64,000 nt of DNA from Parvibacter caecicola. Its GTDB lineage: Bacteria > Actinomycetota > Coriobacteriia > Coriobacteriales > Eggerthellaceae. The position numbers and the translations under genes are program-made. Positions 34,601 through 42,321 of the stretch are shown here, piece by piece. The stretch covers positions 62,001 to 126,000 of the forward strand of contig NZ_QIBY01000003.1 of the NCBI RefSeq assembly GCF_003725335.1. Direction: 5' to 3'. The notes below the pieces were generated by a model. It worked only from the letters and a program-made list of their open reading frames with translations, did not search any database and was not told where the DNA came from. Within the stretch, counting starts at the first letter, position 1; every line of letters starts with the position of its first letter.

Positions 34601-36004
34601 CAATTGCGCGTGGTGAAAGTGGACCAGAACGGCAATCGCGTGAACGGCGTGCAGTTTGGCCTGTTCGCAAGCGAGGAAGCTGCTAAAGTCGGCACCGCCC
34701 CCATCGCCAAGGGCGTCACCTCTCTGGTTGAGGGGCAAGAAGGCATGCTTATTTTCGAGCCAGAAGAAAGCCACACCCTTCACAGTGAGGGCTTTGGCAA
34801 CGGCTACGCCAACATGAGCTGGCCAGCCGGCAGCGCCGACGGCACCGTTGCCACTTACTACTTGAAAGAGCTCTCGGCGCCGGATGGTTTCACTATAAAC
34901 GAAACCATCATCCCTGTGAAAGTGGGGATTTACTCCATCTACGCTGACGCCGGAGTTGCCAATGACGGCGTAAGCGTAATGGCCGGCGTGGGCAAACTCA
35001 CCCAGACAATGGTGAAATTCGCCGCCGATGGCGATGTGAACATCACCCTGCGCGACATCACCGCCTTCGCCCAGAAGCAGGCGTCTGACAGCTTCACCAT
35101 GGCCGGATGGCAAGATGACCTGCTGGCCGAAACCGATGGTCTTGAAGTGCCCCGCTTCATGAATCTGCACTACGGCCAGAACGCCACCATCGACTACGGC
35201 CTGTCCGATGCCGACGGCGGCAAGCTGTACGAGCCCTTCTTCGTCACCGACGAAGGCTTTATCCGCACCCGTGTGCAGCAGAACCTGCATGCCCACGACG
35301 ACCCATCCGACCCCGAGCATTCTGACAGCAACGCCGACGACTTGCTGGACATGGACATTACCAGCCTGTTCAGCCTGATCAACACCGTGGTGGTTACCGA
35401 CACTGACACCAACGTCCCCAAGGCGGGCAAGCTGCAAGTGAGCAAGACAGCGGAAGGCGACAACCTCGCCACCAACGATTACCGCCATTTGTTCCACTTC
35501 CGGTTGGAGTTCTTCGGCCCCGATGGCAACGCGCTCGAAGACAGTTTCAGCTTCTATGGCACCGACCGTACCGGCAGGGTGAAGAGCGGTCAGGTGCTGC
35601 CGCTGCACCACAACGAGGCGGTTACCATTCTGGGCGTACCCGAGGGCACCACCTACCGGGTGACGGAAATCGATGGCAACAAAGACGGCTACACCGTGCT
35701 GCCGGCGATCGAGCAAAGTGCAGAGGTGACTGGCGAAGACCTGTACGAAGCGAATTTCGTGAACACTCGCAACCCGGTGACACCGCCCGACAACCCCAAC
35801 GGCGACGACCCCGATGACGATCCGCAGGGTGGCGACGGATCAGAGGGCGACGATCCAACCAATACCGGCAAGCTACTGCCCCGCACTGGCGACAGCCCGA
35901 TGCTGCCCACGGTCATAGGCGCCATGGCCGTGGCCGCAGCAGTGGCGCTGGTGAGCCGTTGCCGCCTGCGCCAGCAACGGCAGCTCGCCACCCACCGCCG
36001 CTAA
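31601..36004 (+). CDS. LPXTG-anchored surface protein with fibro-slime and SpaA/Cna-B-type domains
   Basis: A 1467-residue cell-wall adhesin. The signal peptide covers residues 1-45 ([24 protein letters not shown]); an acidic linker follows. A fibro-slime/PA14-like domain lies at about 397-612 ([26 protein letters not shown]). Cna-B/SpaA-like beta domains are at about 623-747 ([20 protein letters not shown]) and 1001-1107 ([20 protein letters not shown]), and a further one at 1278-1390. The sortase signal LPRTG is at 1426-1430, then a hydrophobic helix and RRR-type tail. These domains are typical of pilin or adhesin proteins with isopeptide bonds. A C9 run at codons 74-77 could cause slippage. 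Start ATG follows GAGGAGC. No sortase is adjacent. Confidence 0.88.
   Translation: [1467 protein letters not shown]
31821..31829 (+). repeat. Poly-C tract (C9) inside the surface-protein coding sequence
   Basis: Nine C spanning codons 74-77 (reading ...QTPPHS...). As given, the frame is open; gain or loss of one base would shift the frame just after the signal peptide. Confidence 0.75.
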
Positions 36005-36016
36005 ATCAGTCCCAAC

Positions 36017-36066
36017 GGCCCATGAAAAAAGAAGCAGAGAAATCTCTGCTTCTTTTTTCATGGGCC
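36017..36066 (+). terminator. Strong terminator, perfect 24-bp stem
   Basis: 36017-36040 is the exact inverse of 36043-36066. The stem includes GAAGCAGAGA/TCTCTGCTTC and A6/T6 runs, and begins 12 bases after the surface-protein stop. The T6 lies inside the stem rather than after it, so the functional hairpin is probably the inner GAAGCAGAGA part followed by TTTTTT. Confidence 0.85.
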
Positions 36067-36068
36067 GA

Positions 36069-36198
36069 CAGGGGACGGGGTTAACGTCATGCGGCTCGCC
36101 CACTTTCTTAGGCAGAGATTCTATCTCTGCCTAAGAAGCCAGCGGGGTTGCCTCGCAGGCAGAGAGAGGTGACAAAAGTGTACGTCCCCTTGTCACCT
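36069..36198. repeat. REP-type repeats downstream of the formate channel gene
   Basis: CAGGGGACGGGGTTAACGTCA (shared core with 12285 and 12662), a GGCAGAGAT-TCT-ATCTCTGCC palindrome at 36111-36131, and a GAGGTGACAA/TTGTCACCT inverted repeat at 36166-36198 that encloses GTGTACGTCCCC (shared with 1743-1754). The last may end transcription of the minus-strand gene. Confidence 0.7.
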
Positions 36199-36205
36199 TC
36201 CGAAG

Positions 36206-37027
36206 CTACTTGCGGCGGTAGACGAACCAATAGGCAGCTCCCACGATGGCGCCGCCGACGATGTTGCCCGCCGTGGCCAGCGCGATGTTGCACACCATGC
36301 TGCCCACTGTGATGGCCCCCGCCGCACCGAATCCGGCGCTGTTCAGGGCAAACCCCATGGGCAGGAAGAACATGTTGGCCACGCAGTGCTCGAAGCCGCA
36401 GGCCACAAAAGCCGAAATGGGCAGCAAGATGCCCAGCACCTTGTCGGCCACCGTCTTCGCCGAAAGGCCAATCCACACCGCCAGGCATACCAGAATGTTG
36501 CACATGACGGCCTTCACAAAAAGCGTCAACGGATCCAGCGCCACCTTGCCGGCTGCCACCGACACAAAGGCCTCCCCCACTTCGCCGCCATTCATTCCTT
36601 GCACGTTCGCAAAAAATACCAGCGCCACCGCCACCAGGCTGCCGGCCAGATTGCCCAGCCACACCAGCGCCCAGCTGCGGGCCAGAGCCGCGCCGCTGAT
36701 TTTCTTCGAGGCCCTCGCGCACACCATGAGAATATTGCCGGTGAACAGTTCGGCGCCGCAACACAGCACCAGCACCAGCCCTAGGCAAAAGCACAACCCC
36801 CCCACAGTGCGCTGCACGCCAAAGGGCAGGGTGGGATCGCCCAAAAACGTACAGAAGTACATGGCGCCGAAACCAATGAAGGCACCCGCCAGCATGGCCG
36901 ACACGAAGCAGCGGGCCGCAGGCATGGCGGCTTTCGTTTCCGCCACCTTCTCCACCTTGGCCTCGGTGGCGGCCGGCGTCAGTTCGTCGGGGCTGATGGA
37001 CAGCAGGTCTTCCTTGGTTATGGTCAT
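36206..37027 (-). CDS. Formate/nitrite transporter (FNT) family channel
   Basis: A 273-residue FNT pentameric channel with six membrane helices after a charged, Glu/Lys-rich N-terminus of about 35 residues. Conserved features: AGAFIGFGAMYF, GLVLVLCCGAELFTGN (the GAELFTGN signature), NLAGSLVAVALVFF, and GFEHCVANMFFLPMGFAL with the central histidine motif. It moves formate, nitrite or hydrosulfide; the form cannot be chosen. ATG at 37027 follows AAAGGACGCCGC. Formate could feed the Mo enzymes, but no formate dehydrogenase is in the window. Confidence 0.93.
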   Translation of the reverse strand: MTITKEDLLSISPDELTPAATEAKVEKVAETKAAMPAARCFVSAMLAGAFIGFGAMYFCTFLGDPTLPFGVQRTVGGLCFCLGLVLVLCCGAELFTGNILMVCARASKKISGAALARSWALVWLGNLAGSLVAVALVFFANVQGMNGGEVGEAFVSVAAGKVALDPLTLFVKAVMCNILVCLAVWIGLSAKTVADKVLGILLPISAFVACGFEHCVANMFFLPMGFALNSAGFGAAGAITVGSMVCNIALATAGNIVGGAIVGAAYWFVYRRK

Positions 37028-37441
37028 GCGGCGTCCTTTCTTTGGTTCGCTCCATTAAAAACCACGGGGCGGCGCTGGGGGCGGATGGTCGGCCCCAGCG
37101 GCGCAAACCGAACCTTGTTGCACTATCATAGGGGAAAGAGAGAAACCGGCGGCGGTACGCGACGGTCAACCGAAAAACCGCACGAGCGCCCCTTGTTCCG
37201 CGCGGCGGAAGCGGCCGCCGCGAGCGATGCGATGTGGCCCACCGGCGCGCCTCGCATCGAGCGGTCGGCGCGGCGCGGGCAAGCATCGGCCCGCGCGGTC
37301 ACTGGCGGGCATGCCGGGGGCATCCAGCCCACCACTTCGCCAACCACGCAAGAAGAGCCGCTGTCCCCATGGCCGCCGGCAACCGAAGCGCCACTTCGCC
37401 AGCTCATAAGGGGAAGCCCTCACGAAAACGAAGGAGAGACC
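37028..37441. other. GC-rich intergenic region without a supported gene
   Basis: This spacer holds promoters for the divergent FNT and GNAT genes. I see no palindromic repeat family, RNA gene or small ORF with a good ribosome site. CACTATCATAGG at about 37120 could be a -10 (TATCAT). An open plus-strand frame runs through but its predicted peptide is low-complexity and lacks a start signal. Confidence 0.5.
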
Positions 37442-37975
37442 ATGGCCAACCTCACCGTCCGCAAGGCAACCACCGCCAATACCGATGCCGTCATCGACTT
37501 CTACGCCCGCATGATCGACGAGATGGCCGGCACCGACTTCGACGTGCTGTGGAAGCACGATGTGCATCCTTCCCACGCCTTCCTGCGGGAATCGGTAGAG
37601 CACGGCTACCTGTACCTGGGCATTGCCGAAGACGGAAACATCGCCAGCGCCCTGGTGGTGGACCGCACGCCAGCCGACGGCTACCAGCAAGTGCCTTGGC
37701 GCGTGACAGTGACCGATGGCGAAGCGGGCATCGTGCACGCGGTGGCCACGCTGCCCGCCTATCACGGCAACGGCTTCGCTCGGGAGCTGATGGAGGCGGC
37801 CATCGCCACCAGCCGCGCCGAAGGCCTGAAGGCGTTGCGGCTGGACACCTTCGTGGACAACGTGCGCTCCCACGGCCTCTATGAGAAACTGGGCTTCACC
37901 AACGTAGGCACCTTCCCCGTGTTTTACGACGACCTCGGCACCGTGCAACTAGACATGTTCGAACTGCCCCTGTAG
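37442..37975 (+). CDS. GNAT-family N-acetyltransferase
   Basis: A 177-residue acetyl-CoA-dependent acetyltransferase. Beta strands LTVRKATTANTDAVIDFYARMIDEM open the fold; the acetyl-CoA-binding motif A is VHAVATLPAYHGNGFARELMEAAIATSRAEGLKALRLDT, followed by the family-typical NVRSHGLYEKLGFTNVGTFPVFY. The acceptor is unknown. Start at 37442 follows GAAGGAGAGACC; the much longer open frame upstream is not used. Single gene. Confidence 0.92.
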   Translation: MANLTVRKATTANTDAVIDFYARMIDEMAGTDFDVLWKHDVHPSHAFLRESVEHGYLYLGIAEDGNIASALVVDRTPADGYQQVPWRVTVTDGEAGIVHAVATLPAYHGNGFARELMEAAIATSRAEGLKALRLDTFVDNVRSHGLYEKLGFTNVGTFPVFYDDLGTVQLDMFELPL

Positions 37976-38125
37976 CGCACCAGCACGCGCCGCCATCAGC
38001 CAGCGCACTTCGCCCGCCGGGCGGCACCGTATCGCCCCGGCACCGCGCTCCGCCACACGTTCCCCCACTCCCCGCCGCCGCGCCCCAGCCTCCAAGCACC
38101 ACGCACCGGCCATCGGGCCGCGAAA

Positions 38126-38322
38126 TTGCCACATCCTCGTTTTTTTGACGGCCCGTGTCACATTTTCGAGGATATGGCAATTTCGGGTCCCTGTTTTTGC
38201 CACATCCTCGTTTTCGCTGCAGATTTCGCACAAAACGAGAGGATGTGGCAATTTTCCGCTCGGTTTTTTGCCATATCCTCATTTCCGTGACAGCAGGCGT
38301 CAAAAAAACGAGGATGTGGCAA
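38126..38322. repeat. Array of three 55-bp hairpin units with exact 71-bp period
   Basis: Units at 38126-38180, 38197-38251 and 38268-38322 are separated by two 16-base linkers. Each unit opens with TTGCCACATCCTCG (unit 3: TTGCCATATCCTCA) and closes with its inverse (CGAGGATATGGCAA, AGAGGATGTGGCAA, CGAGGATGTGGCAA). Unit 3 is close to the reverse complement of unit 1, and the outermost 25 bases (38126-38150 and 38298-38322) are perfectly inverted. It lies between the GNAT and rhodanese genes; nothing else is seen in 37976-38487. Confidence 0.85.
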
Positions 38323-38487
38323 AACGCGCATGAACGACGCGTAACGGTATGGGGGCTTCACCCTTACGGCGCAAAAGATTGAGGATGCGCGGAGCGGGCG
38401 GTGCGGTAAAACCATGCATCAGCATGCCCCGATGCCCCAGCGGTCGCGCCACGTTGCGCCGATGGGGACGAAGCGAAAGGAGCCCTC

Positions 38488-38847
38488 ATGGCAAGCAACC
38501 AGACCGTTACCGTTATAGACAGCGCGCGCGTGGAGGAGGCCCAGGCGCAGCAAGTGCCCCTGGTGGACGTACGGCCCGCCTTTATGTACGAGGAAGGCCA
38601 CATCCCCGGCGCCATAAGCGTGCCGCTGGTGGTGCCCAAAAACGGGTCGATGGTGCCCGACGATGAAATTGTGGCCGCTGTGGAAGCGGCCGGGGTTGCC
38701 CCCGGCGACGATGTGGTGCTGTACTGCCAAACCGGGCTGCACGCCGGCCTGGCAGCCGACACCCTGGCGGACAAAGGCTTCACAGGAGTGGAGCTGTACT
38801 CCGGCAGCATGAACGACTGGACGGCGAAGAACCTCCCGGTGGAATAA
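38488..38847 (+). CDS. Single-domain rhodanese-like sulfurtransferase
   Basis: A 119-residue rhodanese domain. VPLVDVRPAFMYEEGHIPGAISVPL is the N-terminal signature and VVLYCQTGLHAGLAADTL contains the active-site cysteine loop (CQTGLHA). It lacks a signal peptide and should act in the cytoplasm, passing sulfane sulfur to acceptors. Molybdenum cofactor sulfuration or Fe-S assembly would fit the window but is not shown. ATG at 38488 follows GAAAGGAGCC. Monocistronic. Confidence 0.93.
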   Translation: MASNQTVTVIDSARVEEAQAQQVPLVDVRPAFMYEEGHIPGAISVPLVVPKNGSMVPDDEIVAAVEAAGVAPGDDVVLYCQTGLHAGLAADTLADKGFTGVELYSGSMNDWTAKNLPVE

Positions 38848-38953
38848 GCCGAAGCAGCTGCGATTCCCAAGCACGGCCCTCGCCCGAACCGGCCCCGGCT
38901 GCCCGGCTAGAGAGCGGGATCTGTAACCGGGTGGGGCACCGCAGCTGCAGCCC

Positions 38954-39913
38954 TTAATTCACGGAGCTCTCGGGGCGGCGGCCCAGCACTACGTCGATGG
39001 CGTTTTGGGTGCAGCGGCGCCGCAGCTCCACCGCCGACTCCTCGCTCCAGTAAGCGGCATGAGATGTGAGTACCGTATGCGGCGCGTGGCAAATGGCGGC
39101 ATCCGGCGACACCGGCTCCTCCTCGAATACGTCCAGGCCAGCGCCCCACAGCCTCCCCTGCCGCAGCGCCTGGGCCAGGGCATCGGTGTCCACCACCGCC
39201 CCGCGCGAGGTGTTGATCACAACGGCATCCGGCTTCATGGTGGCGATGCGCTGGGCGTTCAGCAGATGGTGAGTTTCCGGCACCAGTGCCGTATGGAAGC
39301 TGACCACATCCGCCTGGGCGATGAGGGCGTCAAGCGCCATGTAGGGAAAGCCCTCCGGCGTAGTGGTGCCGGGCTGCCCCTTGCGGTCCCACACCACCAC
39401 GTTGAATCCCAGCCCCTTCGCCTTGCGCGCCACCGCCTGGCCGATGTGGCCGTAGCCCACCACGCCAAACGAACGGCCGCTCACCTGGCCCAACGGCCGG
39501 TGCCTGCGGAAATCCCAGATGCCGGCGCGCATGTCGGCGTCAATCTCGTTGATGCGGCGCAGCACGCACAGCGCAAGCGCGATGGCGTGGTCGGACACCA
39601 CCTCGGTGCCATACCCGGGCACGTTGCACACCACCGTGCCGTTGGCGGTGGCGGCCGCCACGTCGATGTTGTCCACCCCCGTGCCGGTTTTGCTGACCAC
39701 CTTCAGCCCCGGCAGCGCCTGAAACACCTCGGCGGTGTAGCTGCCGTAGGAAGTTATGGCGCCGTCGGCCCCCTTCAGATGGGCGATGATCTGCTGCGGG
39801 CTGCGGGCCTCTTCGCCGTTGAACGCGGCGAATTGGATGCCCGCCGCCTCCACCATCTCGCGCTCGAACTGGGAATCTCCGAAATCGCTATCAGTTACCA
39901 CGATCTTTGCCAT
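38954..39913 (-). CDS. D-isomer-specific 2-hydroxyacid dehydrogenase (CtBP/phosphoglycerate-dehydrogenase-like)
   Basis: A 319-residue NAD-dependent dehydrogenase. The Rossmann motif is GVVGYGHIGQAVARKAKGLGFNVVVWD; catalytic Arg in INTSRGAVVDTDALAQAL, Glu in DVFEEEPVSPD, and His in VLTSHAAYWSEES. The layout and HAAYWSEES resemble the CtBP-like branch (C-terminal-binding-protein type). It would reduce a 2-ketoacid or oxidise a D-2-hydroxyacid; the dehydratase operon at 17-20 kb might use 2-hydroxyacyl-CoA made from such products, but there is no linkage. ATG at 39913 follows GGAATGAGCG-type sequence. Confidence 0.93.
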   Translation of the reverse strand: MAKIVVTDSDFGDSQFEREMVEAAGIQFAAFNGEEARSPQQIIAHLKGADGAITSYGSYTAEVFQALPGLKVVSKTGTGVDNIDVAAATANGTVVCNVPGYGTEVVSDHAIALALCVLRRINEIDADMRAGIWDFRRHRPLGQVSGRSFGVVGYGHIGQAVARKAKGLGFNVVVWDRKGQPGTTTPEGFPYMALDALIAQADVVSFHTALVPETHHLLNAQRIATMKPDAVVINTSRGAVVDTDALAQALRQGRLWGAGLDVFEEEPVSPDAAICHAPHTVLTSHAAYWSEESAVELRRRCTQNAIDVVLGRRPESSVN

Positions 39914-40061
39914 CGCTCATTCCTTCCCAAACAAATAGCCGCGCGGAACGCCCGGCAGATGCCGCGGCCGTAACTTACGGCATTGTAATTCCCATGCAGC
40001 GCACCAGTAAGGCAGGGCTGCCATACTGCCCTTAACAGGTTACCGAGGAAAGGAGAGCGCC

Positions 40062-40145
40062 ATGCTGGGATTTATGTTGGGAACCGTAATCGTGGTGGCT
40101 TTCTGCATTGCCATGGCCGGGTGCGTGGGCACCAGCCTGCTGTAG
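40062..40145 (+). CDS. 27-residue single-pass membrane peptide
   Basis: A small ORF starting MLGFMLGTVIVVAFCIAMAG and ending CVGTSLL. It is one hydrophobic helix with no charged residue. The ribosome site is excellent (GAGGAAAGGAG, seven bases before ATG), which is the main support. It begins 149 bases upstream of the 2-hydroxyacid dehydrogenase start on the opposite strand and 139 bases before the aldo/keto reductase on the same strand. It may be a membrane regulator or accessory peptide; function unknown. Confidence 0.55.
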   Translation: MLGFMLGTVIVVAFCIAMAGCVGTSLL

Positions 40146-40283
40146 GGCGCAGCGCCCCGTCACCCACGCGAGTGCAAAGCCCTGGGTTCACGCCCGCGAA
40201 CCTCCCGTCAGTTCCCCAAAAGCGGCCCATGGGCTACCATATTGCCCGAACGCACAACTGCGCGAGAGGCAAAGGGGAAGCAC

Positions 40284-41531
40284 ATGATTTACGACGAATT
40301 CCTGGGAAGCGCCGTTGGCCTGCTGGGCTTTGGCGCCATGCGACTGCCGGTGGTGGACAGCGACCAGGCGGCCATCGACCAGCCAGCGCTGGACGCCATG
40401 GTGGACACCGCCATTGCCAGCGGTGTGAACTACTTCGACACCGCCTACCCCTACCACGACGGCCTCTCGGAAGTGGCGCTGGGCAAAAGCCTAGCCCGCT
40501 ATCCGCGCGACAGCTACTACCTGGCGGACAAGTATCCTGGCCACCAGATTGCCGACAGCTACAACCCGGCACAGATCTTCGAGGAGCAACTGGCCAAGTG
40601 CGGGGTGGGCCACTTCGATTTCTACCTGCTGCACAACGTGTACGAGAACTCCATTGACGTGTACACCGATGAGAAATGGGGCATCGCCGACTACTTTGCG
40701 GAGCAAAAGCGGCTGGGGCGCATCTCCCATCTGGGCTTTTCCAGCCACGGGCGCCCCGACAACCTGGCTGCGTTCCTGGATTACGGCGCCCGCAAGTACG
40801 CCGCGCTGAAGGAGAAGGCCCCTGAAGTGGCCGCGCTGTTCGCCGGCGAGAACATCTTTGAGTTCTGCCAGATTCAGCTGAACTATCTGGACTGGACCTT
40901 GCAGCGGGCCGAGGAAAAGTGCGCGATGCTGGAAAACGCCGGGGTGCCGGTGGTGGTGATGGAGCCACTGCGCGGGGGCCGGCTTGCCCAACTGGAACCG
41001 GCGCAGATGGATGCGTTGGAAACGGCCGCGGCCGGGCGCAGCGCGGTGGAGTGGTCGTTCCGATGGCTGCAAGGGCTCGGCAACGTGAAGGTGGTGCTGA
41101 GCGGCATGAGCAACCTGGAGCAGGTGCAGGACAACTGCCGCATCTTCGCCGAACGCCAACCGCTGGCCGCCGTCGAAGCCGCCGCGCTGCTGGAAGTGGC
41201 GGAAACCCTGAAAGGCGGCGTGCCCTGCACGGCGTGCCGCTACTGCGTGGACACGTGCCCGAAGCAAATAGACATCCCCATGATGCTGGCCACCTACAAC
41301 GACCTGCAATTCGCCAGCAGCTTCACCGTGTCGATGCAGATGGACGCCGTGGAAGAGGAGCACCGGGCCGCCGATTGTATCGATTGCCGCCGCTGCAGCC
41401 GCCTGTGCCCCCAGGGCATCGACATCCCCGAGGCGCTGTCCGAGCTAGCTGGCGCGCTGGAGAAAATGCCGAAATGGGCCGACCTCTGCCGCCAACGGGA
41501 AGAAGCCGCCCGCGCCCTGCGCCAAAAGTAA
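40284..41531 (+). CDS. Aldo/keto reductase with C-terminal ferredoxin domain
   Basis: A 415-residue protein. The AKR barrel covers about 1-320, with GFGAMRLPV, the catalytic Asp/Tyr in YFDTAYPYHDGLSEVALGKSL, a Lys-containing ADKYPGH and DFYLLHNV (His). The C-terminal 90 residues have two ferredoxin cysteine groups, CTACRYCVDTCPKQIDIP and CIDCRRCSRLCPQGIDIP. Such ferredoxin-type AKRs are common in anaerobes, with unknown carbonyl substrates. ATG at 40284 follows AGGGGAAG. A terminator hairpin follows 24 bases after the stop. Confidence 0.93.
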   Translation: MIYDEFLGSAVGLLGFGAMRLPVVDSDQAAIDQPALDAMVDTAIASGVNYFDTAYPYHDGLSEVALGKSLARYPRDSYYLADKYPGHQIADSYNPAQIFEEQLAKCGVGHFDFYLLHNVYENSIDVYTDEKWGIADYFAEQKRLGRISHLGFSSHGRPDNLAAFLDYGARKYAALKEKAPEVAALFAGENIFEFCQIQLNYLDWTLQRAEEKCAMLENAGVPVVVMEPLRGGRLAQLEPAQMDALETAAAGRSAVEWSFRWLQGLGNVKVVLSGMSNLEQVQDNCRIFAERQPLAAVEAAALLEVAETLKGGVPCTACRYCVDTCPKQIDIPMMLATYNDLQFASSFTVSMQMDAVEEEHRAADCIDCRRCSRLCPQGIDIPEALSELAGALEKMPKWADLCRQREEAARALRQK

Positions 41532-41555
41532 CGGCCCTTCCCAACCGCCACAACC

Positions 41556-41588
41556 AAAGGCCCCGCAGCACCATGCCGCGGGGCCTTT
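41556..41588. terminator. Bidirectional intrinsic terminator
   Basis: AAAGGCCCCGC (41556-41566) pairs with GCGGGGCCTTT (41578-41588), loop of 11 bases. It separates the aldo/keto reductase (+) from the convergent Mo module 2 (-). Confidence 0.8.
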
Positions 41589-41655
41589 AACTAAACCGGA
41601 TGGCCGCCTATGATTGCAAGGGGGATTGGGGGAAGCGGCCATCCCACCGATTTTG

Positions 41656-42318
41656 CTACTTTTCGCCCTTCCATTCGGCGTTGCGCAAAATGTATACGAA
41701 GCTGGGATCGTTACCTGCATTAGGCAAATGGTGAACGTCGGCATCGGAATAATCCTCGCACAGTTCGCCAAGGGTGGTGAAGGTGGTGAGCACCGCATCG
41801 TAACCCACATCGCCCCCATGCCCCACGCGGCCGGCACCGGCAAAGCTATCCAACCCTTGCTCTAAGTCGCCGAAGAAACGGGCGCGGGCGCCACACTGGG
41901 CCACGCACTGGGGCAACTCCCCTTGGGCTATCTTCTGCTCGCACAGGGTGCACTTCTCCACTACTCGCTCTTCTTCGTTCAGGTAGCGCACGTTGTAAGG
42001 GCAGGCCATGGCGCAGAACTGGCAACCGATGCATTTCTCCTTGTCAATCTGCACCGTACCGTCATCCAGCTTGCGGGAGGCCTCGGTAGGGCACACGCTC
42101 ACACAGGCAGGGTTTTCGCAGTGCTGGCACTGCACGGGAAGAAAATACATCGACACGTCTTCCCAACTGGCCTTCTCCGGCTTGTCGAAGGGCCCGATGC
42201 GCAGCACTTTGTTCCAGAAGGACCCCACATCCACCCCGTTGACTACCTTGCAGGCCACAACGCAGCCCAGGCATCCGACGCAACGATTGAGGTCGGTGGC
42301 AATTGCGTACTGGGTCAT
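41656..42318 (-). CDS. Ferredoxin-type (4x 4Fe-4S) electron-transfer subunit of Mo enzyme 2
   Basis: A 220-residue DmsB-like protein: CVGCLGCVVAC, CQHCENPACVSVC, CIGCQFCAMACPYNV and CTLCEQKIAQGELPQCVAQC. Highly similar to the protein at 28288, with the same MTQYAI start and ENPACV, PTEAS and ARFFGDL stretches, so it is a paralogue. It lacks a signal peptide and would be co-exported with its partner. It begins four bases after the catalytic gene's stop. No anchor gene follows. Confidence 0.94.
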   Translation of the reverse strand: MTQYAIATDLNRCVGCLGCVVACKVVNGVDVGSFWNKVLRIGPFDKPEKASWEDVSMYFLPVQCQHCENPACVSVCPTEASRKLDDGTVQIDKEKCIGCQFCAMACPYNVRYLNEEERVVEKCTLCEQKIAQGELPQCVAQCGARARFFGDLEQGLDSFAGAGRVGHGGDVGYDAVLTTFTTLGELCEDYSDADVHHLPNAGNDPSFVYILRNAEWKGEK

Positions 42319-42321
42319 GAT

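Noticed and set aside
36017-36066. Inverted repeat as an insertion-sequence end
   Set aside because: Both arms are adjacent with a two-base loop directly after a stop codon, which fits a terminator; no transposase is present.
38126-38322. CRISPR array
   Set aside because: Repeats are inverted within each unit, only three units exist, linkers are 16 bases, and no cas genes are present.
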